A stretch of DNA of 64,000 bases, taken from the NCBI RefSeq assembly GCF_029675105.1, contig NZ_JAQQFV010000005.1, positions 248,001 to 312,000 of the forward strand, read 5' to 3'. This DNA comes from Nocardia anocheti (lineage in GTDB: Bacteria > Actinomycetota > Actinomycetes > Mycobacteriales > Mycobacteriaceae). The first letter of the stretch is position 1. The number at the start of each line of letters is the position of its first letter. A program made the translations under genes and the position numbers. The notes below the pieces were generated by a model. The model did no database searches and was not told where the DNA came from. It was given only the letters and a program-made list of their open reading frames with translations. Positions 1 through 8,468 of the stretch are shown here, in pieces.

Positions 1-1
1 G

Positions 2-457
2 ACCACGCGAGCGGCCGTCGCCGCGGAACCGTCGATCGACGCTTGGGATCCCTGTAGCCTGGCCGGTCCGGCCGCCGCAGCCGGTGTCACCGGCGCGGCT
101 GAGCGGTCCGGCAGGCCCGATTCCCGCCACTGCTCGTGGGAGACCGACTGGGGAACTCTCGAGATCGACTCGGCAGCAGCTCTTTTCGAGCGCACTGTCT
201 ATTCTCCCAGCCGCTACGCCGAGCCGGAACCGGTCGCGTTCGGCACGCGGAACGCGATCCGCGTGGTGTGGGAGTCCCGGAGCCCATACTTCTGCGTCCT
301 CGCCTTCGACACCCCGTTCGCGACTACCGCGGGGCGCTCGGTGGGTGTCGTCACCTTGCAGATCACCGATAACCGCTCCACCTCACCCCGGCAGGCTTGC
401 GACAGGCTCACGTCCATCACCACCACTCTGGCTTCCCACCTTCCGTCCCCGCGCTGA
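2..457 (+). CDS. DUF3558-like secreted protein, 3' part only
   Basis: The frame is open from the window edge to a TGA at 455-457, so only the last 151 residues are visible. It contains WDPCSLAG, a later CSWET and YFCVLAFDTPF. The same landmarks recur in the next gene (WDPCALAG, CSWRT, YHCLLAFDTPF), so the two are tandem paralogues. The spaced cysteines and the WDPC start of the module resemble the DUF3558 lipoprotein family of mycolic-acid actinomycetes, whose function is unknown. Any signal peptide or lipobox lies outside the window. Confidence 0.6.
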   Translation, partial: TTRAAVAAEPSIDAWDPCSLAGPAAAAGVTGAAERSGRPDSRHCSWETDWGTLEIDSAAALFERTVYSPSRYAEPEPVAFGTRNAIRVVWESRSPYFCVLAFDTPFATTAGRSVGVVTLQITDNRSTSPRQACDRLTSITTTLASHLPSPR

Positions 458-578
458 TCTGCTACCGCGGGGATATGCTGTCGCGCCGCGGAATCCGGCT
501 CTGCGAGGGCCAGGCCGGGGTCGGTGTGGTAGAAGACGTACGGGTGGAGGTCTTTTCGGCTGTGCGCCTGGATGTGAT

Positions 579-1592
579 GTGGTGGAGAAGGCGGTGGAGG
601 CCTCACTGCGAACGGTCGGTGCGGCGGTGTTCGATCCCGAGGCGCATCTGCAGGTCGCCTCGGGAGGTGGGAGTCATGATCTGCAGTGTGGGGTGACGTT
701 CGAGGATCCGATTCCCGCCGGTGATCTCTCCGCGGGGAGCCCGATGTCGCGCTCGGTGACGATTCGTCTCGCGGTGAACAAGACCGGCAAGCCCGTGGAC
801 GAACAGAAGGCGCTGGTCGACTACGACCATCTCACCGCGGATGCTGTCGTAGGCCCGGAATCCGTGGCCGGAGTCGGTCAGGATTCGATGGTCTGGACCG
901 AGGCCGAGGACGGTGTGGCGTCGGTTCTCACCAAGACCAGGATCGACAACCTGTGGATCGATGTCGAGGCCTCGGGGCGGAACTGGCAGGGCGACAACGC
1001 CTTTCCCTCCGAAGACTCACCACAGCTGCGCGCCGACCTGCGCGCCGCGGCCGATGCGCTCACCCCGGCCCTCGCCACGACGCTGCCGCCGTCGCTCCCG
1101 CGCACCGAACTCGGTCGACGGGAGCAGTTGCCGGATCCGACGATTCCCGCCACCGCGCCACCGCCGGATTTCGCGAGCTGGGACCCTTGCGCGCTCGCCG
1201 GAGCGCGCGCCGAAGCGGCGGGCCTTCCGGCAGAGCCTCACGACCGGAGCCCTGACGACTCCCGGTGTAGTTGGCGCACGACAGAGTTCGATCTGATGGT
1301 CGAAGCGGACCACCAGGGATTCGTGCGCAGGTACTTCGATCCCGGTCACTATCGTGACCCACGTCGAATCTCCCTCGCGGGTCGCGACGCGCTGCGGTTG
1401 CTCTGGAAAGACAGCGAATACCACTGCCTGCTGGCGTTCGACACCCCGTTCGGCATTCGCGACGACGGTCTACGCATGGGTTCGGTGAAGATCGAGATCT
1501 CCGTCCGGGACCCGAAGTCCACGGACCAGAACTGCGCCACCCTGACCCGCGTAGCGGAATCCCTGGTGCCGTCGCTCCCCGCCGACCGCTGA
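579..1592 (+). CDS. DUF3558-like protein, paralogue of the preceding gene; N-terminus uncertain
   Basis: About 337 residues, with an N-terminal segment ending near a Pro-rich linker and then a WDPCALAG module similar to the one upstream. The start is a problem. The reading frame extends upstream only through implausible Arg-rich sequence, and the first reasonable starts are GTG at 579 and 582, without a close ribosome site. No signal peptide or lipobox precedes the mature-like sequence, although family members are normally exported. Either the 5' end has been lost or frameshifted, or another frame supplies it: an ATG at 475 opens a short frame that runs into this region. Family assignment is moderate; function unknown. 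Confidence 0.55.
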   Translation: MVEKAVEASLRTVGAAVFDPEAHLQVASGGGSHDLQCGVTFEDPIPAGDLSAGSPMSRSVTIRLAVNKTGKPVDEQKALVDYDHLTADAVVGPESVAGVGQDSMVWTEAEDGVASVLTKTRIDNLWIDVEASGRNWQGDNAFPSEDSPQLRADLRAAADALTPALATTLPPSLPRTELGRREQLPDPTIPATAPPPDFASWDPCALAGARAEAAGLPAEPHDRSPDDSRCSWRTTEFDLMVEADHQGFVRRYFDPGHYRDPRRISLAGRDALRLLWKDSEYHCLLAFDTPFGIRDDGLRMGSVKIEISVRDPKSTDQNCATLTRVAESLVPSLPADR

Positions 1593-1593
1593 G

Positions 1594-1917
1594 CTACGAC
1601 GCCCGGTGGATGGGGTGGACGCGGGACAGGGCGCGTTTGGCTTCGGCGAGGGAGATGAGTTGGTCTTCGTCGTCGATTTCGGCGACGGCCGCTTCGGCCC
1701 ATTCGCGTAGGAGGGTGGAGACGCCGACGCGGCGTTCGTCGGCGAGGTCTTTGAGGCGGGAGTGCAGGCCGAGGGGTAACCGGATGGAGGTGGTCACCAT
1801 GATGTCCTCGTTGGCGGGGAGGCGGGGTGGGGCGTCGGCGGGCGTGTCGGAGAAGCTCAGCCGGTCCATGAAATCGGCGAGCTCTTCCTTGCTGGACGGA
1901 TAGTCCTGATCGCTCAT
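1594..1917 (-). CDS. BrnA-like ribbon-helix-helix antitoxin
   Basis: 107 residues. The central part (about residues 40-78) reads as a ribbon-helix-helix: a short beta strand TTSIRLPLGLHSRL followed by two helices, the fold used by BrnA-type antitoxins to bind DNA as dimers. The ATG at 1917 overlaps the stop of the upstream toxin-like gene (ATGA, 1914-1917), so the two are translationally coupled. Toxin first and antitoxin second is the order of brnTA loci. It should neutralise the partner and repress the shared promoter; an imperfect palindrome lies there. Confidence 0.65.
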   Translation of the reverse strand: MSDQDYPSSKEELADFMDRLSFSDTPADAPPRLPANEDIMVTTSIRLPLGLHSRLKDLADERRVGVSTLLREWAEAAVAEIDDEDQLISLAEAKRALSRVHPIHRAS

Positions 1918-2192
1918 GATCGATTCCCACTTTCCCACTGCTCGAATTGCGCCAGTTCCTCGGCGCGCATCGCGCGTGCGCCGATGATCACCCACGTCCA
2001 GTCGTCGCGCTGCCGTGTGACCACGATCAGCGGGCGTCCGGCCGTGGTGCGCCCCCACACCGTCAGTACGGCCACCCGACCGTCGAAGGCCGGGCGTGGC
2101 CACCGTTGTGACGCTGCGAGGACCTGCCGAACCTCGCGGGGTTCGATGCCGATCAGGTGAGCGATCGCCCAATCAGGCCACTCGAAACCCAT
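1914..2192 (-). CDS. BrnT-like toxin
   Basis: 92 residues. It begins MGFEWPDW and ends with IIGARAMRAEELAQFEQWE. This resembles the BrnT pattern of an N-terminal FxW followed by a C-terminal iiSAR....E...yE, the RelE-like ribonuclease fold that cuts mRNA. The start is set by a TATTAT -10 element on the minus strand (2204-2199) six bases before the ATG, which points to a leaderless transcript; an upstream in-frame start would put the operator inside the gene. Coupled to the antitoxin gene by a 4-base overlap. Toxicity is inferred from family and layout only. Confidence 0.6.
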   Translation of the reverse strand: MGFEWPDWAIAHLIGIEPREVRQVLAASQRWPRPAFDGRVAVLTVWGRTTAGRPLIVVTRQRDDWTWVIIGARAMRAEELAQFEQWESGNRS

Positions 2193-2198
2193 CAGTCC

Positions 2199-2215
2199 AT
2201 AATACGCATGTAGTA
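2199..2215 (-). promoter_or_regulatory. brnTA-like promoter and candidate autoregulatory operator
   Basis: The minus-strand TATTAT (2204-2199) lies 6 bases before the toxin ATG at 2192. It overlaps the imperfect palindrome TAATACGCATGTAGTA (2200-2215; outer half-sites TAnTAC and GTAnTA). Overlap of a symmetric site with the -10 element fits repression by the ribbon-helix-helix antitoxin. No good -35 is visible. Confidence 0.45.
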
Positions 2216-2294
2216 CCACCGGGCGGAAGCGCCACCGGCGCACGCGCGGTTACGCTCGCGGGAGCCGGTTGCCGAGGAAGGGGAGGCCGCGAAG

Positions 2295-3590
2295 GTGCCT
2301 ACCGAGGTGGTTCGCCCGCTGTCGGCCTCGGAACGGTGGTTCTGGCTCGTCGATCAGCTCTCCCCGGCCAACTGTGTGGTCCGGTTGCGGGTGCGCGGGG
2401 CGATCGGCCCGTATCGCCTGGAGGACGCGGCCGCGGCGGTGGTCGCGGAGTTCCCGCTGCTGCGCACGGTCGTCGCCGACGGCCCGTGTTTCGTTCCCTC
2501 GACCGACCCGCACCTGCCGGTCCTGCACCGCGTCGTCGCCGACCCCGACGACTGGCACGCGGTCTTCGACGAGCAACTCGCCGAACCGGTCGACCTCACC
2601 ACCTCGCCGGGCCGCGTCATCGACTTGGCGTGGCGCCCGGGCACTTCCGAGGAACAGCACGACCTGATCCTGGTGCTCTCGCACGTGTTGCTCGACGGCC
2701 GATCGATGGCCGCGCTGGGCTGGCGGCTGCTCGCCCACACCTTCGGCGCGCGACCTCCGGCTGCCTCGCGACCGCCGATCCCGCCGCCCGACGACCTGAT
2801 CCCGCGCCTCCACACCCGCCCGCTGCGCTGCCTGCGCACCAACCTCACCGGTCAACTCACCGCGCTGGCCCGTCGCGCGGTCGGCCTGCCCGGCACCGCG
2901 CCGCCGCTGCCGGTGCGTCGCACCCGCACGGTGCCGCGCACGATCGACCGCGACGACCTGCGCGCCCTGCGGGCCCGGTGTCGCGAATCGGGCGTCACCG
3001 TCAACGCGGCCCTCGCGGCGGCGCTGGCCCACGCGCTGGGGGAACTGAGCTCGCGCGCTGCCGGGGTGGCCGGGATCGGCATTCCGGTGGACGTGCGGTC
3101 TCGGCTGGAACCGCCCCCGGACGACGACGAACCGGGCATGTTCACCGCCGTGGTCCCCACCTTCGTCCCGTTCGGCCCGCCGCACTCGGTCTGGGACGCC
3201 GCCCGCGCGGCGAAGACCCAGCTGACCCGCCGCCTCGACCGCCACGCCGACCTCACCGCGCTGGCCGCCATTCGCTACGGCTGCCCCCGTTCCCTCGAAT
3301 CCGGCAGGCGCACCATAGAACTCATCGACCGCCGCGCCCCCTGGAACGTCACCCTCAGCAACCTCGGCCGACTCACCCCGCCGCCCACCCCCGAACCGAT
3401 GGACCTCACCGCCCTCACCGTCGCGGGCACCAACTCCTGCGCCAGCGCCCTGACCGTCGCCGTCGCCACGCTCGACGACACCCTGTCGATCACGTTCTGC
3501 TACGTCGAGGACATGCTCCCCCACACCACCATCGAAACCCTGGCCACGAACACCCTCCACCTACTCACCACCGAGGTGGTCCACCCTTGA
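2295..3590 (+). CDS. PapA/condensation-like acyltransferase
   Basis: 431 residues from a GTG preceded by GAGGAAGGGGAGG. The protein has the two-lobed chloramphenicol-acetyltransferase/condensation-domain pattern: an N-terminal SASERWFWLVDQL entry, the active-site segment SHVLLDG with His130 and Asp134 (HxxxDG; the usual first His of HHxxxDG is Ser), and a C-terminal lobe. It resembles PapA5-type enzymes that esterify lipid alcohols with acyl chains. The usual DFGWG structural motif is not evident. It faces the 3' end of the beta-lactone-type operon, so it may acylate that product or a sugar added by the neighbouring glycosyltransferase; this is inference. Confidence 0.65.
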   Translation: MPTEVVRPLSASERWFWLVDQLSPANCVVRLRVRGAIGPYRLEDAAAAVVAEFPLLRTVVADGPCFVPSTDPHLPVLHRVVADPDDWHAVFDEQLAEPVDLTTSPGRVIDLAWRPGTSEEQHDLILVLSHVLLDGRSMAALGWRLLAHTFGARPPAASRPPIPPPDDLIPRLHTRPLRCLRTNLTGQLTALARRAVGLPGTAPPLPVRRTRTVPRTIDRDDLRALRARCRESGVTVNAALAAALAHALGELSSRAAGVAGIGIPVDVRSRLEPPPDDDEPGMFTAVVPTFVPFGPPHSVWDAARAAKTQLTRRLDRHADLTALAAIRYGCPRSLESGRRTIELIDRRAPWNVTLSNLGRLTPPPTPEPMDLTALTVAGTNSCASALTVAVATLDDTLSITFCYVEDMLPHTTIETLATNTLHLLTTEVVHP

Positions 3591-3741
3591 TCGGCCGTGA
3601 CCCGGATGCCGGAAGGGGTGCCCTCGATCGACCATCGCTCGGACAACCGGGAATGTGGCACCCGATCGGCCGTAGCCCGGAGGCCGGGAGTGGTCGGGCT
3701 GTGGCCTGGACGCGGGAGGGGGCGTGCCCGGACTTCCCAGC

Positions 3742-3792
3742 GGCCCACTCGGGCACGGTGGCCCACTCGGGCCCGGCGGGGCGGCCCACTCA
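3742..3792. repeat. Short tandem repeats in a convergent intergenic region
   Basis: GGCCCACTCGGGC occurs at 3742-3754 and 3760-3772, and its first nine bases recur from 3783, running into the end of the AMP-ligase gene. Further upstream in the same gap, GATCGGCCGT occurs at about 3592 and 3663 in two diverged copies of a longer segment. No gene is visible in the roughly 200 bases between 3590 and 3790. Confidence 0.5.
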
Positions 3793-5307
3793 CGCGAGCA
3801 ACGCCCGCACCATCTCCCGCAGCGCCCCCCGATCGGGCTTGTTCGTCCGCCCGCTGACCGGAATCCGGTCGACCACCACGATGTCGTCGGGCACCGCGGA
3901 CACGTCGATGATCTGCGGCAACCGGGCACGCAGCAGCTCGGCCAGATCGCCCGCGTCCGGTTCGGCGACCACGGCCAGCACGATGCGTTCGTCGCCGACC
4001 TCGTCGGCCAGCCCGACCATGATCGCCTCGCGCACCCCCGCGATCGCGGTGATCACCGGTTCGTAGAGCCCGGGGTAGATATTGGTCTTGCCGCGGATCA
4101 TCATGTCTTTCTTGCGGCCGGTGAGCACGAGTTGGTCGCCGTCGAAGCGGGCCAGGTCACCGGTGGCGACCTCGCGCAGCGGCTCGTGGCCGAGGTAGCC
4201 GCGGCACAGGTTCGGACCGGCCAGCACGAGTTCGCCGTCCTCGGCGATCCGCGCGTCCACGCCGCGCACCGGGGTGCCGAGCAGGTCGCCGTCGTGGGCG
4301 AGCTTGGCCGCGCCGGTGGCGACGGCGACCGGCAGGATCTCGGTCATGCCGTAGATGGCGAGGAACTCGGTGTCGGGCAACGACTTCTGGGCGCGACGCA
4401 GCAGGGCGGTGGTGACCGGCGCGCCCCCGAGAGCGACCTGTCGCAGGTGTGGTGGCGTGCTGAGGTCCCCGGCCTCGAGGGCGTCCAGGGCGACGGCCAG
4501 GTCGGCGGGGGTGTAGAAGGCGTGGGTGGCGCTGCGCAACTGGGCGGTGAAACGCACCGGATCGATGTGGGTGCCCAGGCGCGGATACCGGGGCAGGGCC
4601 CAGCGCGCACCGGCCATGAGCGCGGGCAGGCCCATCATGAGCTGCTCGGTGTGCAGGAACGCGCCCGGCGCCAGGCTGGTGCGTCCACCCATCGCGGCGA
4701 GCCCGGCGCTCAGCGAGGCGCGGGTGTGCACCACGGCTTTGGGCTCGTCGGTGGTGCCGGAGGTGAACACGATGAGCGCGTCGGCCTCGGGATCGATCGG
4801 TGGCAGGGCGGGTTCCTCGCCGCCACCGGTGAAGCGGCGCAAGGGTTTCGAGCCCAGGGGGGTTCCCGGTAACCAGGGACCGCTGTGCAGGTGACGCACC
4901 GGCAGCGCGCCGAAACGGGGGAGCGAGAGCCCGCGCCTGCGGCCGAGCCCCGCCAGCGGACCGCTCACCGCGTACAGCAGCGATTCCGTTGCGGCCCAGG
5001 TCGGTTCGACCAGGGACACCCGAGAGGCGAACAGTTCCGGGCCGACACCCGGGTCGACGAAGACGATGGTGCCGCCCGCCGCGATCGTCCCGAAGATCAA
5101 CAGCACCGACGACACCCCGGGCCGGATCGAGAACAGCATCCGATCGCCGGGCCGGAACCCGGCCACCCGCAGATTGTGCGCCACCCGCCCGACGGTCTCG
5201 ACCAGTTCGCGATAGGTGAGCGCGCGCTTGCCCACGGTCCCGATCGCCGAGGCGTCGGGGAACCGGTCGGCGTGCGCGGCCAGCCGGGCCAGGAAATCGG
5301 TGGTCAC
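3790..5307 (-). CDS. nltC: OleC/NltC-like adenylate-forming enzyme (beta-lactone synthetase)
   Basis: 505 residues from GTG 5307. ANL superfamily: the P-loop is FTSGTTDEPKAV (about residues 202-213), a YGMTE motif follows near residue 345, then TGDLARFDGDQ and a C-terminal hinge with TGRKKDMMIRG. In an operon with two OleA-like condensing enzymes and an OleD-like reductase, the best call is a beta-lactone synthetase that activates a 2-alkyl-3-hydroxy acid as the acyl-AMP and closes the ring, as OleC and Nocardia NltC do. A fatty-acyl-CoA/AMP ligase cannot be excluded from sequence alone. Last gene of the operon, 27 bases after the glycosyltransferase. Confidence 0.7.
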   Translation of the reverse strand: MTTDFLARLAAHADRFPDASAIGTVGKRALTYRELVETVGRVAHNLRVAGFRPGDRMLFSIRPGVSSVLLIFGTIAAGGTIVFVDPGVGPELFASRVSLVEPTWAATESLLYAVSGPLAGLGRRRGLSLPRFGALPVRHLHSGPWLPGTPLGSKPLRRFTGGGEEPALPPIDPEADALIVFTSGTTDEPKAVVHTRASLSAGLAAMGGRTSLAPGAFLHTEQLMMGLPALMAGARWALPRYPRLGTHIDPVRFTAQLRSATHAFYTPADLAVALDALEAGDLSTPPHLRQVALGGAPVTTALLRRAQKSLPDTEFLAIYGMTEILPVAVATGAAKLAHDGDLLGTPVRGVDARIAEDGELVLAGPNLCRGYLGHEPLREVATGDLARFDGDQLVLTGRKKDMMIRGKTNIYPGLYEPVITAIAGVREAIMVGLADEVGDERIVLAVVAEPDAGDLAELLRARLPQIIDVSAVPDDIVVVDRIPVSGRTNKPDRGALREMVRALLA

Positions 5308-5334
5308 GTCACATTCCCCCTCGGTCCTGCCGTC

Positions 5335-6087
5335 TCACCGGATATCGACGACGTCGGGACGATAGCGGTGATCGGCGTACCAGGCCAGTGTCTTACGGAT
5401 TCCCCAGGCGCGCACCCGCCGATTCGAGCCGTGCACGCGCACGTCCCTGCGCAGGCCGTAGTCGGTGGTGATGGTGCGCACGGCATTGACCAGGGCGCGA
5501 TCCTCGTGCAGGTCCTCGATGGCGGTGCGCGGGAAACCGCCTGCGGCCGTGTACAACTCGGCGGTGATCGCCATATTGCAGCCCGGCGTCATCACGTACG
5601 GACCGAGATACTTCGGGTCCCGGTTCCCCGAGCGCACCTTGCCGAAGGCGGAGGCGACCTCGAGGGCGACCCGGATGATCGTGCGGTCCAGCCAGGACAC
5701 CCCCTCGTCGGTACGCGGGATCAGCTGGCCGCTCACCAGGCGCAGGCCGGAGGCGAAACCGGCCCTGATCCGCGCGGTCCAGTCGGGTGCGGGCAGGCAG
5801 TCGGCGTCGGTGCGGGCCAGCAGGGTGGCGCCCTGGGCGATGGCGTAGCGCATGCCGGTGTCGGCGGCGGCGCCGGTGCCCTTCTGTGCCTCGGAGATCA
5901 CCTCGATGCGCGGCACCGGATGGATCGCGGCGAATTTCTCGACGATCTCGACGGTGCGGTCGGTGGAGTTGTTGTCCACCACGACCACCGTGAAATCGGT
6001 GTCACGTTGGGCGGCAACGGCTTCCAGTGTCGCGGTGATGCCACGTTCTTCGTCGAAGGCGGGGATCACCACCCAGAGTTCGGTCAT
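5335..6087 (-). CDS. Family 2 glycosyltransferase
   Basis: 250 residues. GT-A fold landmarks are VVIPAFDEE at the N-terminus, VVVDNNSTDRT (nucleotide-sugar binding), TDADC as the metal-binding DxD and EDLHEDR near residue 200. No membrane segments, so it is probably a cytosolic inverting transferase. ATG 6087 overlaps the stop of the reductase gene (ATGA), so it is tightly co-translated within the beta-lactone-type operon. It could glycosylate a hydroxylated lipid product; the acceptor is unknown. Confidence 0.75.
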   Translation of the reverse strand: MTELWVVIPAFDEERGITATLEAVAAQRDTDFTVVVVDNNSTDRTVEIVEKFAAIHPVPRIEVISEAQKGTGAAADTGMRYAIAQGATLLARTDADCLPAPDWTARIRAGFASGLRLVSGQLIPRTDEGVSWLDRTIIRVALEVASAFGKVRSGNRDPKYLGPYVMTPGCNMAITAELYTAAGGFPRTAIEDLHEDRALVNAVRTITTDYGLRRDVRVHGSNRRVRAWGIRKTLAWYADHRYRPDVVDIR

Positions 6088-7106
6088 GGTGGGCCCTCCA
6101 GCAGTCGATCGAGTCCGCCGGTCTCCTCGACCCAGGCGTGGAAACGGTCCAGGCCGGTGGGGAAGGTGATCTCCGGTCGGAAACCCAGCTCGCGTTCGGC
6201 GCGCGAGAGGTCGTAGGTGGCCGAGCGGGTGACCAGCGCGACCGCGTAGCGCGACAGCGGCGGCGTCCACCGCTGGGCGACCGCCGGAATCCGCCAGACC
6301 GTCTCGATCGCGGCCAGCGCGCCACCGAGTACGGGCGCGGGCAGGGCGATGCTCGGCGCGGCCAATCCGAAGCGCTCGGCCACCGCGTCCAGCGTCGGCC
6401 ACACCGGCACCGGCTCGGCGTCGGCGACGAAATACGCACGGCCACCGATGTTCTCCGCCGTCAGCGCCAGCGCCACCGCCTGCACGAGATGGTCGATGTA
6501 GCACAGCGACGCCCATACCTCACGGCCACCGGACAGGTCAGGCAGCCGACCGGCCCGCAGTTTCGCCAGCAGGTGGATGACGGGGCCGCTGCGGTCACCC
6601 GGACCCCACACCGCGCGCGGACGCAGGGAGCAGGTGGTGAACTCCGGGGTATCGGCGGCGAGCACCAATTGCTCGGCGACGGCCTTGGTCTCGCAGTAGC
6701 TGTTGAGGAACTTCGTCGGATACGGGACCGTCTCGTCGATGTCGAGCTGATCGCCGCCGTCCGGTGCCATCAGCGCGCTCGGGCTGCCGAGGAACACGAA
6801 CCGCGCGACCCCGGCCGCCGCGGCCTCCTGCATCAGCCGATCCGTCCCGGCCACATTCACCGCGAAGAACTCCGCGGGCCGCCCGAACTCCCCGAGCAGC
6901 GCCGCCGCGTGCACCACCGCCTGGACCCCGGAGACCGCGCGGGCCAGCGCCGCCGCGTCCCCGAGATCGGCCACCGCCACCTCGACCCCCTCGGGCGCGC
7001 TCGCGCGATCCCGCACCATCGCCCGCACCGGCACCCCACGCGCCACCAGCCCGCGCACGACCGCCCCACCGACGAACCCGCTCGCCCCCGTCACCAGCAC
7101 CGTCAT
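6084..7106 (-). CDS. nltD: OleD/NltD-like NAD(P)-dependent reductase (3-beta-HSD/extended SDR)
   Basis: 340 residues. The N-terminal Rossmann motif is TGASGFVG (residues 6-13), the catalytic motif is YCETK (YxxxK, near residue 146), and a substrate-binding half of 3-beta-hydroxysteroid dehydrogenase type follows. OleD-type enzymes reduce the 2-alkyl-3-ketoacid made by OleA to the 3-hydroxyacid used by OleC. Here the gene sits between the condensing-enzyme genes and the OleC-like gene, matching that pathway order. A 121-base gap separates it from the upstream membrane-protein gene, so it may have an extra promoter. Confidence 0.75.
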   Translation of the reverse strand: MTVLVTGASGFVGGAVVRGLVARGVPVRAMVRDRASAPEGVEVAVADLGDAAALARAVSGVQAVVHAAALLGEFGRPAEFFAVNVAGTDRLMQEAAAAGVARFVFLGSPSALMAPDGGDQLDIDETVPYPTKFLNSYCETKAVAEQLVLAADTPEFTTCSLRPRAVWGPGDRSGPVIHLLAKLRAGRLPDLSGGREVWASLCYIDHLVQAVALALTAENIGGRAYFVADAEPVPVWPTLDAVAERFGLAAPSIALPAPVLGGALAAIETVWRIPAVAQRWTPPLSRYAVALVTRSATYDLSRAERELGFRPEITFPTGLDRFHAWVEETGGLDRLLEGPP

Positions 7107-7227
7107 CGCGCCACCCTACGACGACACCCCGACAGGATCGCCGACCCCCGGCGTCGGCCAGCGCGAGCCGACGACATCCCCTCGGCGCGCGAGCGCCCAG
7201 TGGTGTCGCGCGAGCCCGGCCGGGTGC

Positions 7228-7599
7228 TCATCGGGGGTCGAGGGTCTTCCACCAGGTCGCGCCGAGCAGCATGGTCATGGCGGTGGCCCGGCCGGGGGTG
7301 ATGCCGCGCTCGGCGGCCTCGCGGCGGGCGGCGGGCACCTGGGCGGCGTGCACGACGACGCTCAGGAACGCATCGATCCAGAAGATCACCCGCAGCGGGC
7401 GGGAGCGGAACGGGCGGAGCACGCCGACGGCCAGGAAGATCCAGCCGATGATCGGGATCGAGCGCAGCGCGAGCACCAGGGTGCGGTCGGGCACCTGCGC
7501 GCGATGCCGGGCGGCCCCGGTGCGCGCGGGCCGCACCGTCCAGGTGTCGTCGTCGACCAGGTCGGGAACGGCATGCATCGGTCGGCTCGGCTTGGTCAC
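7228..7599 (-). CDS. Small membrane protein of the beta-lactone-type operon
   Basis: 123 residues from GTG 7599, which overlaps the stop of the condensing-enzyme gene (GTGA). A polar N-terminus of about 40 residues precedes hydrophobic stretches around residues 43-62 (LRSIPIIGWIFLAVGVL) and 68-85, with a basic C-terminus. No enzyme motif is recognised. Tight coupling to the condensing enzymes suggests it anchors or transports the lipid product; this is inference. Confidence 0.6.
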   Translation of the reverse strand: MTKPSRPMHAVPDLVDDDTWTVRPARTGAARHRAQVPDRTLVLALRSIPIIGWIFLAVGVLRPFRSRPLRVIFWIDAFLSVVVHAAQVPAARREAAERGITPGRATAMTMLLGATWWKTLDPR

Positions 7600-8462
7600 T
7601 GCACTCCCAGTCCTCGGTAGGTCACGGCCGCCGCGGTCGGTCCGCCGTCGGCGGCCACGAACAGCAACGGCCGCTCGGTCGCTCCGGCGTCCCTGGCCGC
7701 GACGAACGCGGCGGTGAGCGCGGAAGTGTGGGCGTCACCGGCGAAATCGTCGGTGATCACGGTGTCGATGCCCAGCTCGGCGGCCAGCGACGCGGCGAAA
7801 TCCGGGGTCGGCTTGCCGCACAGCAGCACCACCCGCGCGGGGTCGATGTCGTCGGCGGCCAGCGCCTCGCGGGCCGCGGCGGCCGCGTGCTCGACGAGTT
7901 CGGCTGTGCCGGTGGCGAGTTCGACGGTGAGCGAGGATCGACCCTCGGCGCCCATGGCCGAGAGTGTGACGTAGCCCTGCGGATCAGGCAGCGTGTCACC
8001 GGCGCTCACGTGCACGCCGCCGAAACCAACTGCGTCGCTGTGGTTCTCGAGCACGAGTGCCGCACCTACCGGCTCGAAGGCGAAATCCGCGTCGGCCCGC
8101 TGGGACGGGTGCGCGTCACCACTGACCACGACCACGTGGCCGGTGGGCAGATCGGCCAGCAGCGAGGACGCCACCCCGACCGCGTTGACCAGCCCGCACG
8201 CGCCGTTCATCAGGTCGAACGACAGGCACGGCAGCTCTCCGGCGCGATAGTCCAGCCCGATCCCGGCGGCCTGCTGGATCAGCGCCGCCACCGCCGGTTC
8301 CACGAGGTTCGCGTCGCGGTACACCCCGACATTGATGAGCGCGTCGACCTGCTCGGTGGTACAGCCCGCGCCGGTCAGCGCGGCACGCGCGGCCTCGGCC
8401 GCCTGACCCACCGAGCTGACGCCGCCGGACTGCGTGACGGCCGAAGAAATGATGATTCCCAT
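7596..8462 (-). CDS. Short OleA/FabH-like condensing-enzyme subunit, probably non-canonical partner
   Basis: 288 residues, shorter than the usual 320-350 of KAS III/OleA enzymes. The nucleophile region is kept as FDLMNGACGLVN (Cys89). The downstream His site reads LLCGKPTP and the Asn site reads GDAHTSA, so the Cys-His-Asn triad looks incomplete. A full-length homologue lies 6 bases upstream. In lipstatin (LstA/LstB) and nocardiolactone (NltA/NltB) pathways two OleA homologues form a heterodimer that performs head-to-head Claisen condensation of acyl-CoAs. This gene fits the divergent partner; which of NltA or NltB it matches is not decided here. Confidence 0.65.
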   Translation of the reverse strand: MGIIISSAVTQSGGVSSVGQAAEAARAALTGAGCTTEQVDALINVGVYRDANLVEPAVAALIQQAAGIGLDYRAGELPCLSFDLMNGACGLVNAVGVASSLLADLPTGHVVVVSGDAHPSQRADADFAFEPVGAALVLENHSDAVGFGGVHVSAGDTLPDPQGYVTLSAMGAEGRSSLTVELATGTAELVEHAAAAAREALAADDIDPARVVLLCGKPTPDFAASLAAELGIDTVITDDFAGDAHTSALTAAFVAARDAGATERPLLFVAADGGPTAAAVTYRGLGVQ

Positions 8463-8468
8463 ACTGTC

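Noticed and set aside
84..578. Upstream extension of the second DUF3558-like gene back to position 84
   Set aside because: That stretch overlaps the first paralogue in another frame, is Arg/Ser/Pro-rich and has no homology-like features.
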